DNA from: an uncultured Lachnospiraceae bacterium
Lineage (GTDB): Bacteria; Bacillota; Clostridia; Lachnospirales; Lachnospiraceae
Assembly (NCBI GenBank): GCA_902792005.1
Contig: CADAXW010000019.1
Span: 19,700 to 68,714 of the forward strand
DNA: 49,015 bases
Direction: 5' to 3'
Shown one piece after another: positions 26,553 through 34,035 of this stretch. The position numbers and the translations under genes are program-made. The notes under the pieces are model-generated. The model ran no database searches. It was not told the origin of the DNA and saw nothing but the letters and a program-made list of their open reading frames with translations. Numbering within the stretch: the stretch's first letter is position 1; each line of letters starts with the position of its first letter.

Positions 26553-27619
26553 ATTTCGCCTTCTTTCTCTGCTTCCACCTCAGCCTCCACCTCTGACTCA
26601 ACCTCCGTCTCAACCTCCGTCTCAACCTCCGTCTCAACCTCCGTCTCCTCCGGATCCTCCAGGCCGAAGTCATCGCTCTCCTCCGAAGGCTTTGCCTTCC
26701 GCTGGGCGCGCAGTTCTCTTCGTTCCTCTCTATGCTCCGTATGGGCATAACGCTTCATGGCCTTCATCTTATTCCGTTTATTCAGTCTCCGCTCCACCCG
26801 TTCCCGGTAAACATACTCAAACAGGAACTCGTTGATCATGGCTCCGATGAAAATGATATTCACGATGGTATACATCCATACCAGGACCATGATGATGGCG
26901 GAAAGGGAACCATACATATAGGACTTCTTCATGGCAAACTCCAGATAATAGGAGAACAGCCACGAAACAAGAACCCAGGAGCCGGAGGCAAACAGCGCCC
27001 CGAAGGCCTGATAACGGAAGAACAGCTTCCGATTCGGCATGATGGTATACATCCCCCAAAGCAGAACAAAGATAACGATAAAGGAACCGACTCCTCGCAA
27101 ATGTACCACCAGTCCAAGTATATCCTCAAGCTCATTATGCTTCGACATAAAGGACTGATACAGCTGACGTCCGAACAGGTTTGCCAGGGTCAGGGCCACC
27201 AGTACCGCGATAAATATAAGCGTGTAGAGCATGCTCACGGCACGGACCAGAAGAAAGTTCCGCTTCTCTCTGGCACGATAAACCTCATTCAGTCCGTTCC
27301 GGATGGCCATAACTCCCTTGGCGGAAGCCCAGAGTCCCACCAGCAGAGAGATGATGGTAAGAGAAGGGGTTCCGTTGGAATAGATATCCTTGATGATACC
27401 GCCAATATATTTCCCCAGATCCTCCGGAAAAGCTTTGGTGATCATCTGGGTCATCTCAATCTCTGATATGGAAAACAGCGGGACCAGAGCAAGCAGAATG
27501 TTAAGAAGCGGAAAAAAGGACATGAAAATAAAGAATACGGACTGTCCGGCGAAGGCACTGATGTGCATATCCCCGGATGCCATGATGAAATCTTTGATTC
27601 TGACAAACCACTTCTTCAT
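26549..27619 (-). CDS. YihY/virulence factor BrkB family membrane protein with acidic repeat tail
   Basis: A 356-residue membrane protein. About six hydrophobic spans lie between residues 20 and 265 (for example QSVFFIFMSFFPLLNILLALV and GSLSAIIMVLVWMYTIVNII), and SAKGVMAIRNGLNEVYRARE is a family block. Function is unproven; the old RNase BN name is wrong for this family. The cytosolic tail is basic (RRLNKRNKMKAMKRYAHTEH), then strongly acidic with tandem ETEV units from a 12-bp DNA repeat near 26585-26645. The ATG follows AGGTGA. Confidence 0.88.
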   Translation of the reverse strand: MKKWFVRIKDFIMASGDMHISAFAGQSVFFIFMSFFPLLNILLALVPLFSISEIEMTQMITKAFPEDLGKYIGGIIKDIYSNGTPSLTIISLLVGLWASAKGVMAIRNGLNEVYRAREKRNFLLVRAVSMLYTLIFIAVLVALTLANLFGRQLYQSFMSKHNELEDILGLVVHLRGVGSFIVIFVLLWGMYTIMPNRKLFFRYQAFGALFASGSWVLVSWLFSYYLEFAMKKSYMYGSLSAIIMVLVWMYTIVNIIFIGAMINEFLFEYVYRERVERRLNKRNKMKAMKRYAHTEHREERRELRAQRKAKPSEESDDFGLEDPEETEVETEVETEVETEVESEVEAEVEAEKEGEI

Positions 27620-27661
27620 TCACTCACCTGTTCGCCCACATGCAACCATAAAGCGCATATA

Positions 27662-27691
27662 CAAAAGAAAAGCAGTGATAACACTGCTTTT
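27662..27691 (-). terminator. Terminator of the 6S RNA gene
   Basis: A perfect 10-bp stem AAAAGCAGTG/CACTGCTTTT (27682-27691 with 27668-27677) and a TTAT loop, followed by CTTTTG on the minus strand. It lies 43 bases before the YihY start codon. Confidence 0.85.
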
Positions 27692-27913
27692 CCCGTGAAT
27701 CGTATCCACATATCCGAGATGCCGGCTCCCGCCCTTTGACTCCTAGCACAAAGCCAGGTGGGTGTCCGCAAGTGATCTTCTGAAGTCCACTCAAAGGAGG
27801 CATGTCATCCAACCACAGATATAGGATTCCCATAAAAGTAGATGTAGGTTCAAATATAAACGAGAGTTATCGGACATCCCAGATATCTATGCACGATTCT
27901 GTAATTTCCTTAC
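27663..27913 (-). ncRNA. ssrS: 6S RNA (RNA polymerase regulator), candidate
   Basis: A 6S RNA gene fits the 400-base gap. A consensus promoter (27920-27948) starts the transcript near 27913, and an intrinsic terminator ends it near 27663. The ends pair: GAATCGT near 27893-27899 with ACGATTC near 27698-27704, then ATATCTGGGATG (27876-27887) with CATCTCGGATAT (27709-27720) using G-U pairs. The 3' arm GGCATCTCGGA matches the known 6S 3' arm. The centre is left as a large bubble with inner hairpins, as in 6S. It would mimic an open promoter and bind sigma-A RNA polymerase. Based on structure and remembered consensus, not a search. Confidence 0.75.
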
Positions 27914-27919
27914 AACTGT

Positions 27920-27948
27920 ATTATACGTCAGCCTATCTGAAATTGCAA
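27920..27948 (-). promoter_or_regulatory. Promoter of the 6S RNA gene
   Basis: Minus-strand TTGCAA (27943-27948) and a perfect TATAAT (27920-27925) with a 17-base spacer. No start codon with a ribosome site follows within the transcript, which fits a non-coding RNA. Confidence 0.8.
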
Positions 27949-28020
27949 GGAAAAAGTCTGACAAAAGCAAGGCCATATGTCAAATATTCAATCTTTTCCT
28001 GACATCACACCGATGTATTA

Positions 28021-29259
28021 TTATTCACCGGTATGATTCAAATGTGCCACCGGAAGATACACAGGAAGTCCGTCCTTCCATTCAGGCCGCGCCTCGCCAA
28101 GGATCAGCGGACGGATGTATCGGATCATCTCCTCCGTCACATCATTCCCTGCTTCATTGATCCATTTCCGCGGAACAGCCTTCGCTTTATTTGCGATATC
28201 CTGAAGCCCTGAATGACGGATCTGATAGATATAGGGTTGATCCTGAACACGCTCCACCACAGACATGAAACCTGTCTCTCCCTCTGCTGTCTTTTGTACC
28301 GCATACTCTCCAAGCTCACAGGATTCCTTAAGATCCTGAGCGGATGCGGCGTGGCCGGCACATCTCTGAAGAATGGAGAGCTCGATGGATCTCACCTTTG
28401 TCCCCAGTTCCCGCTTCACCAGGTTCTCCAGCACCTTTCCTACCCCGGACAGCTGCATATGGCCGAACTTGTCAGCCACCGCTTCCTTGGCACTGATGTA
28501 GACGCCTTCCTCGTCCCGGATCCCCTCCGAAACGGCTACTACCACATTTTTGGAGCGCTTCAGCTCTCTTCTGACGTCCTCCAGGAACTGCGCCCTGTGG
28601 AAAGGAACCTCCGGCAGATAAACCAGCTGCGGAGTGATATTGTACTCATTTCTGGCCAGTGCCGCAGCCGCGGTAAGCCAGCCTGCATCACGTCCCATGA
28701 TCTCCACAATGGTCACACAGGGAAGATCATAGATATAGGTATCATGGGCCACCTCCAGCATCGTAGCTGCTATGAACTTCGCTGCTGAGCCGTAGCCCGG
28801 CGTGTGGTCTGTATTCACCAGATCATTATCAATGGTCTTGGGAACACCTGCAAAGCGAATGGGCGAGCCCTTCTTTTCTGCGGCTCTGGCAAGCTTTGCC
28901 ACGGTATCCATGGAATCATTTCCACCGATATAGAAGAATGCACCGATGTTCATCTTCTCCAGAATACCGAAGATCCTGTCGTAGATCCCCGGATCCTCTT
29001 CCGGTGCGGGCATCTTAAACCGGCAGGAACCCAGATACATCGCCGGAGTATGGATGAGGCTTTTAATAAAATCCTCATGCACCCTTGCGGGCGTGTTAAG
29101 CTCCATGAAATTTTCTTCCAATACTCCGCTTATACCGTGAACCGCGCCGTAAATCTTATCATATGATTCACACAATAGAGCTTCCCGGACCACACCGGCC
29201 AGGGATGCATTGATGGCGGCGGTGGGGCCGCCGGACTGCGCTACCATGATATTCTTCAT
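28021..29259 (-). CDS. pfp: 6-phosphofructokinase, PPi-type clade
   Basis: A 412-residue phosphofructokinase. The N-terminus MKNIMVAQSGGPTAAINASL, the phosphoryl-donor loop GGNDSMDT, PKTIDNDL (catalytic Asp) and the fructose-6-phosphate loop IMGRDAGWLTA are visible. ATP enzymes have GGDGS at the donor loop. The bulky Asp at its fourth position here favours pyrophosphate as donor, though the first Asp is replaced by Asn. It follows the LCP gene by 26 bases, so it may be cotranscribed from the 30.5-kb promoter. PPi use is inferred from the motif. Confidence 0.88.
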   Translation of the reverse strand: MKNIMVAQSGGPTAAINASLAGVVREALLCESYDKIYGAVHGISGVLEENFMELNTPARVHEDFIKSLIHTPAMYLGSCRFKMPAPEEDPGIYDRIFGILEKMNIGAFFYIGGNDSMDTVAKLARAAEKKGSPIRFAGVPKTIDNDLVNTDHTPGYGSAAKFIAATMLEVAHDTYIYDLPCVTIVEIMGRDAGWLTAAAALARNEYNITPQLVYLPEVPFHRAQFLEDVRRELKRSKNVVVAVSEGIRDEEGVYISAKEAVADKFGHMQLSGVGKVLENLVKRELGTKVRSIELSILQRCAGHAASAQDLKESCELGEYAVQKTAEGETGFMSVVERVQDQPYIYQIRHSGLQDIANKAKAVPRKWINEAGNDVTEEMIRYIRPLILGEARPEWKDGLPVYLPVAHLNHTGE

Positions 29260-29285
29260 TCTATATTTCCTCTGTAATTCCTCTG

Positions 29286-30455
29286 TTATTCCTCTGTCTT
29301 TTCCGACGGGAGCTTTACCGTTCCGTTGCTGCCGAAACCGGTCTCAGTTGTGATGTCATTCGATATCCGCTGCACATTCTGGGTCGGCACATAATTCTGG
29401 GTACCGAACAGATATCTCTGGAGCGCGGATACATTTCCGGACAGATCCTCGGGAGCGATGCAGGAGCCCTTGGTCTCAGATCCATAGAACTGGTACTGGA
29501 AGGGGAATCCCACTGTCTCATCCAGCTTGTAGCTAAAGATATTGGACGCCAGCTTATACATCTCATCCTCGGAAATGCTGGTGCTGATATAGGGGAAGAT
29601 CTCATCGATGATCTTATCGATAGTATTAAGGTCACTTCCCTTCAGCTTGCTGAGCATGGCAGAGATCACCTCACGCTGACGCTCGGTTCTTGTGATATCA
29701 CCCTGATCCGTGCTTCGGATACGGGAGTAAGCCGTAGCCTGCGCGCCGTTCAGCGTGAGCATACCTGTTTCAAAAACGCCCTCGGAATAAATGCCTGTGG
29801 CGCGGATCTGCTCAGTCAGACACGCATTCAGCATATCCAGCTCATTTTCCTCAACGCTGATCTCAACACCGCCGATGGCATCGATGGCGCGGGTCAGTCC
29901 TTCCCAGTTCACGGTGACATAGTCCGTGATGTTCAGGTCCAGGTTGTTATTCAACGCACCGATGGCCAGCTCCGGCCCACCGTATGCATAGGCTGCATTG
30001 ATCTTGGACGTAAATGCGCCGTCCGGATCGGGGATCTCCAGCAGTGTATCACGATATACGGAGCAGACCTTTACCTCTCCGGTTTCATTGTTGATGCTGC
30101 AGACCATGATGGCGTCACTTCGGTTTCCGGCTCCCAGGCTGGAATCCCTGGCATCCACGCCAAAGAGAGCTATATTTGTATAGCCTTTCATAGCCTCCTC
30201 ATCAATGCCGTCATTGATGGAAAGATCCTTTCCGCTGAGATCATGATAATCCAGCAGCTCATATTTATTATGGATATATGATTTTACCAGTGCGAGAACC
30301 AGAAGAACGATTACGATCAGCTCAATGATCAGAGCGATGCCCCACTTGGCGTTGGAGGACATGCCGCGTTTTCTTCTCTGTTCGCTGTCCCGGTATGACT
30401 CTTCATATCCGTAATCATCATATCCGTAGTCGTTTTCATCGTCGTTATATGACAT
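29286..30455 (-). CDS. LytR-CpsA-Psr (LCP) family cell-wall glycopolymer ligase
   Basis: A 389-residue membrane-anchored protein. The N-terminal 35 residues are acidic and Tyr-rich (NDDENDYGYDDYGY). One span follows (WGIALIIELIVIVLLVLALV), then the LCP domain with NIALFGVDARDSSLGAGNRSD, SVYRDTLLEI, INAAYAYGGPELAIGALN and YSRIRSTDQGDITRTERQR. LCP proteins attach teichoic acids or other wall polymers from lipid carriers to peptidoglycan. It has its own consensus promoter just upstream. The wall and sugar genes 6-17 kb away make it a candidate attachment enzyme for such polymers. Confidence 0.93.
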   Translation of the reverse strand: MSYNDDENDYGYDDYGYEESYRDSEQRRKRGMSSNAKWGIALIIELIVIVLLVLALVKSYIHNKYELLDYHDLSGKDLSINDGIDEEAMKGYTNIALFGVDARDSSLGAGNRSDAIMVCSINNETGEVKVCSVYRDTLLEIPDPDGAFTSKINAAYAYGGPELAIGALNNNLDLNITDYVTVNWEGLTRAIDAIGGVEISVEENELDMLNACLTEQIRATGIYSEGVFETGMLTLNGAQATAYSRIRSTDQGDITRTERQREVISAMLSKLKGSDLNTIDKIIDEIFPYISTSISEDEMYKLASNIFSYKLDETVGFPFQYQFYGSETKGSCIAPEDLSGNVSALQRYLFGTQNYVPTQNVQRISNDITTETGFGSNGTVKLPSEKTEE

Positions 30456-30533
30456 AGATACTTCCTTTTTCCTTTAAATTCGCTTAAGGCCCGGTCAGAT
30501 GTCCGGTCCGGTTTTACTTCAACTTCATGCAAT

Positions 30534-30562
30534 ACTATATGACAAAGTTAACATAATTGCAA
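30534..30562 (-). promoter_or_regulatory. Promoter of the LCP gene
   Basis: Minus-strand TTGCAA (30557-30562) and TATAGT (30534-30539), spacer 17. The start near 30527 gives a leader of about 70 bases before the LCP ATG. Confidence 0.7.
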
Positions 30563-30636
30563 GCAGAAAACCGCGCACTGCCAGAACGCTGCATGACACA
30601 TAACAGCATGACAGCATACATCTGCTACTGCAGCTT

Positions 30637-32076
30637 CTACTGCAGTTTCTCGGTGATCATCTTATTTACGGTGGCCGGGTCACATTTACCCTTCATTTCC
30701 TTCATAACATAGCCCACAATGGCTCCGATGGCCTTGCCCTTACCGTTCTTTACATCCTCTACGGCCTTGGGATTTGCCTCGATGGCCTTTGCAACCACCT
30801 CTGCCAGGACACCGTCATCTGCCTTGGTGGACAGGTTGTTGTCCTTCACATACTGTGCCGGGCTGAGATTCTCGGAGAAGACAGCCTTTTCGAAAACTTC
30901 CTTCGCAACGGCACCGTTGATCTCCTTCGCGTCAACCAACGCGATCAGCTCTGCCAGATTGGCTCCGCTGAACTTCAGGTTGGAAGCATCGGTTCCGGTT
31001 TCCTTCATCAGACGCATGGTCTCAACCATCAGCCAGTTGGAGGCCTTCTTGGGATCAGCGCCCGCTGCAACCGCACCCTCGAACAGATCTGCCAGCTTCT
31101 TTTCACTGGTCAGCTGGTCAATATCATAATCCGGCAGCTCATACTCCTCTTTGTAGCGTGCGATCTTTTCGCCGCGCATTTCCGGCTGACGTCCGCGAAT
31201 CTCCTCGATCCAGTCCTCGGACACGCTGATGGGTACCAGATCCGGATCCGGGAAGTAGCGGTAATCCTGTGCATCCTCCTTGGAACGCATGGGATAGGAA
31301 TAACCCTTCTCATCATCCCAGCGGCGGGTTTCCTGCACAACCTTCTCTCCTGACTCCAGAAGATCGATCTGACGGTTCACTTCATTTTCAATACAGCGGC
31401 GGATCGCCCGGAAGGAGTTCAGGTTCTTGGACTCCGTTCTGGTGCCGAATTCTTCTGTTCCCTTCTCACGAATGGACAGGTTCACGTCTGCACGCATGGA
31501 GCCCTCGTTCAGCTTACAGTCGGAGGCATCCAGATACTGAATGGTCTCGCGAAGCCCCTCCAGATAAGCGATGACCTCGTCAGCAGAACGCATATCCGGC
31601 TCGGATACGATCTCGATCAGGGGTACGCCGGAACGGTTGAAATCCACGTAGGTCTCATCCGTGAAAGCATCATGGATCAGCTTTCCCGCATCCTCCTCCA
31701 TGTGGATCTCATGGATCCTGACATGCTTTTCCTTTCCTTCTGCATCCTGAATGGCTACATAGCCGTTTCTGCAGATCGGATAATACAGCTGTGAGATCTG
31801 ATAGTTCTGCGGATTATCCGGATAGAAATAATTCTTCCGGTCAAACTTGCTGTTTCTCGTGATGTCGCAGTGTGTTGCAAGTCCCACGGCGATGGCCTTT
31901 TCCACAACCGCCTTATTCAACACCGGAAGGGAACCGGGCATACCGGAGCATACCGGGCACACATGGGTATTGGGTGCTCCTCCGAAGGCGGTGGAACATC
32001 CGCAGAAGATCTTCGTCTTTGTATTCAGTTCAACATGGACTTCCAGTCCGATGACGACTTCATATTCTTTACTCAA
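30637..32076 (-). CDS. gatB: Asp-tRNA(Asn)/Glu-tRNA(Gln) amidotransferase subunit B
   Basis: A 479-residue subunit that binds misacylated tRNA and activates it with ATP. Family motifs are YEVVIGLEVHVELNT, the zinc-site region IFCGCST...HVCPVCSGMPGSLPVLN, RKNYFYPDNPQNYQISQ and the C-terminal YqeY-like domain (IGAIVGYVMKEMKGK). The frame is open to a TTG at 32091, but that codon is part of the Shine-Dalgarno TTGGAGG; the TTG at 32076 with eight-base spacing is the better start. Last gene of gatC-gatA-gatB. Confidence 0.95.
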   Translation of the reverse strand: MSKEYEVVIGLEVHVELNTKTKIFCGCSTAFGGAPNTHVCPVCSGMPGSLPVLNKAVVEKAIAVGLATHCDITRNSKFDRKNYFYPDNPQNYQISQLYYPICRNGYVAIQDAEGKEKHVRIHEIHMEEDAGKLIHDAFTDETYVDFNRSGVPLIEIVSEPDMRSADEVIAYLEGLRETIQYLDASDCKLNEGSMRADVNLSIREKGTEEFGTRTESKNLNSFRAIRRCIENEVNRQIDLLESGEKVVQETRRWDDEKGYSYPMRSKEDAQDYRYFPDPDLVPISVSEDWIEEIRGRQPEMRGEKIARYKEEYELPDYDIDQLTSEKKLADLFEGAVAAGADPKKASNWLMVETMRLMKETGTDASNLKFSGANLAELIALVDAKEINGAVAKEVFEKAVFSENLSPAQYVKDNNLSTKADDGVLAEVVAKAIEANPKAVEDVKNGKGKAIGAIVGYVMKEMKGKCDPATVNKMITEKLQ

Positions 32077-32097
32077 GGTTCGTTCCTCCAATTATTA

Positions 32098-33561
32098 TCA
32101 CTCACGGTTCTGCTCGTAGGTATAGGCTGCACGGATGATCTTCTTCTCCGCAAATGTCTGTCCAAGCAGCTGCAGTCCCACCGGAAGTCCGTCCTTATCC
32201 TCTCCGCAGGGGATGGAAATGCCCGGCAGTCCCGCCAGGTTTACAGACACCGTATAGATATCGCCCAGGTACATTTTGATGGGATCCGACAGGGACTCAC
32301 CGATGGGCAGTGCGGTGGTGGGTGCCACCGGTCCCAGGATCACATCATACTTTTCAAATGCCTGATCAAAGGCCTGTTTGATCAGTGCCTTCACACGTAG
32401 TGCCTTTACATAGTAAGCATCATAATAGCCGGAGGAAAGAACAAAGCTTCCCAGCATGATGCGTCGTTTTACCTCTGCTCCGAAGCCCTCGGAACGGGTC
32501 TTCTTATACATATTATGCAGATCTGTGTAGCTCTCGGTACGATATCCGTACTTGACGCCGTCGAAACGCTCCAGATTGGAGGACGCCTCTGCGCAGGCAA
32601 TAATATAGTATGCAGGGATGGCATACTCAACCATACCCAGATCAAACTCTTCTACTTCAGCACCCAGTGCCCGGAACTTCTCTGCTGCGGCCAGGACCTT
32701 TTCCTTCACCTCGGGATCGATACCCTCCAGGAAATAGTCTCTCGGCACGCCGATCTTCATTCCCTTTACGTTATTTACAAGTGCAGAAGTGAAATCCGTC
32801 TCTGCCTCCTCACTTCCTTCGGAAAGCCGTGCGGAAGTGGAATCCTTTGCATCCTGCGTGGAAATGATCTCCAGGATCGCTGCACAGTCGGTCACATCCT
32901 TTGCCAGAGGACCGATCTGATCCAGAGAGGAACCATAGGCGATCAGGCCGTAACGGGATACCCGTCCGTAGGTGGGCTTGATGCCGGTAACACCGCAGAA
33001 GCCTGCGGGCTGACGGATGGAACCGCCGGTATCACTTCCCAGAGCGGCTGCGCACTCATTTGCGGCCACCGCTGCAGCGGAACCGCCGGAGGAACCGCCG
33101 GGAACTCTTGTCAGATCCCTGGGGTTCTTTGTGGGGCCGAAATAGGATGTCTCCGAGGTACTTCCCATGGCAAACTCATCCATATTGGTCTTACCCAGCA
33201 CTACAACACCGGCATCCTTCATTGCCTGAACGGCCGTTGCGGTATAGGTGGGCTTGAAATTACTGAGGATTTTGGAAGCACAGGTGGTGAGCTGGCCCTC
33301 GATGCACATGTTGTCCTTGATGGCAACCGGCACACCGGCCAGAGGCCCTTTCAGTTCTCCCGCCTTGATCCTGGCGTCGCACTCCTCTGCCTGCTTCAGA
33401 GCGCCCTCGGTATCGATTGTGATATATGCATGGATATCCTTCTCCACGGCACCGATCTGATCCAGATATGCCTTCGTGGCCTCCACGCTTGTCACCTCAC
33501 CCGCTGCAATGCGCTTTCCCAGCTCCACAGCGGACAGGCGAATGATTTCTTCTCTTTCCAT
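32098..33561 (-). CDS. gatA: Asp-tRNA(Asn)/Glu-tRNA(Gln) amidotransferase subunit A
   Basis: A 487-residue amidase that releases ammonia from glutamine for transamidation. The Ser-cisSer-Lys triad is visible: Lys in PVAIKDNMC, and the serines in the amidase signature PGGSSGGSAAAVAA followed by GSDTGGSIRQPA. The ATG at 33561 follows GAGGAG. A 150-base palindromic insert separates it from gatC, unlike the usual tight spacing. Confidence 0.96.
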   Translation of the reverse strand: MEREEIIRLSAVELGKRIAAGEVTSVEATKAYLDQIGAVEKDIHAYITIDTEGALKQAEECDARIKAGELKGPLAGVPVAIKDNMCIEGQLTTCASKILSNFKPTYTATAVQAMKDAGVVVLGKTNMDEFAMGSTSETSYFGPTKNPRDLTRVPGGSSGGSAAAVAANECAAALGSDTGGSIRQPAGFCGVTGIKPTYGRVSRYGLIAYGSSLDQIGPLAKDVTDCAAILEIISTQDAKDSTSARLSEGSEEAETDFTSALVNNVKGMKIGVPRDYFLEGIDPEVKEKVLAAAEKFRALGAEVEEFDLGMVEYAIPAYYIIACAEASSNLERFDGVKYGYRTESYTDLHNMYKKTRSEGFGAEVKRRIMLGSFVLSSGYYDAYYVKALRVKALIKQAFDQAFEKYDVILGPVAPTTALPIGESLSDPIKMYLGDIYTVSVNLAGLPGISIPCGEDKDGLPVGLQLLGQTFAEKKIIRAAYTYEQNRE

Positions 33562-33588
33562 GAATTAACTCCTCTATTGTAGGTGCGT

Positions 33589-33715
33589 ACGGTTCAAGGC
33601 CTTTGCAAACGATTAAGGAAATCGTTCGCAAACCCTCCCTTCGGTCGGGCACATTCGCCCTTCGGCGAATGTGGGCATGTACGGTTCTCGAAACGTCTGA
33701 AGACGTTTCGGAACC
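33589..33715. repeat. Palindromic cassette between gatC and gatA
   Basis: At least three consecutive hairpins: 33602-33614 with 33620-33632 (13 bp, one mismatch), 33650-33659 with 33664-33673 (perfect 10 bp), and 33689-33698 with 33701-33710 (perfect 10 bp). The last is extended by GGTTC/GAACC into the gatC stop codon. The string tacggttc occurs at both ends (33588-33595 and 33680-33687). There is no T-run, so these are not ordinary terminators. Confidence 0.8.
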
Positions 33716-33999
33716 TAAAAAGTATTTGGTACGATGAAGGCCTCTTCGGTCTTCTCCGGTGCATTGCTGAGGATCTTCTCACGGTCATCGCCGTTTGTCA
33801 CCTCATCCTCCCGCATTACATTTGACACGGGAAATGTATGACTCATGGGCTCAACGCCGGACACATCCAGCTCATTCAGCTTTCCGACGTAATCCAGCAT
33901 CTCCGACATATCCTTCTTTGCCCGCTCCTTCTCTTCCGGAGAAAGCTCCAGCTTGGCCAGGATACCTACATATTCGATGGTTTCATCTGTGATCTGCAT
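33715..33999 (-). CDS. gatC: Asp-tRNA(Asn)/Glu-tRNA(Gln) amidotransferase subunit C
   Basis: A 94-residue helical subunit that wraps around GatA. MQITDETIEYVGILAKLELSPEEKE and GVEPMSHTFPVSNVMREDEV are typical. It normally stabilises the complex. The C-terminal residues IVPNTF end at the palindromic cassette that lies before gatA; the length is normal, so the insert has not removed coding sequence. It lies 36 bases after aspS. Confidence 0.92.
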   Translation of the reverse strand: MQITDETIEYVGILAKLELSPEEKERAKKDMSEMLDYVGKLNELDVSGVEPMSHTFPVSNVMREDEVTNGDDREKILSNAPEKTEEAFIVPNTF

Positions 34000-34035
34000 A
34001 GTTTTCCTTTCCGGAACGTTCCTTAATCTCTTACC

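Noticed and set aside
27624-27833. Minus-strand 69-residue open frame before the YihY gene
   Set aside because: It overlaps the 6S RNA candidate and its terminator, has no ribosome site and no recognisable protein features.
33602-33710. Terminator between gatC and gatA
   Set aside because: Hairpins are strong but no T-run follows on either strand, and gatA-gatB have no other visible promoter.
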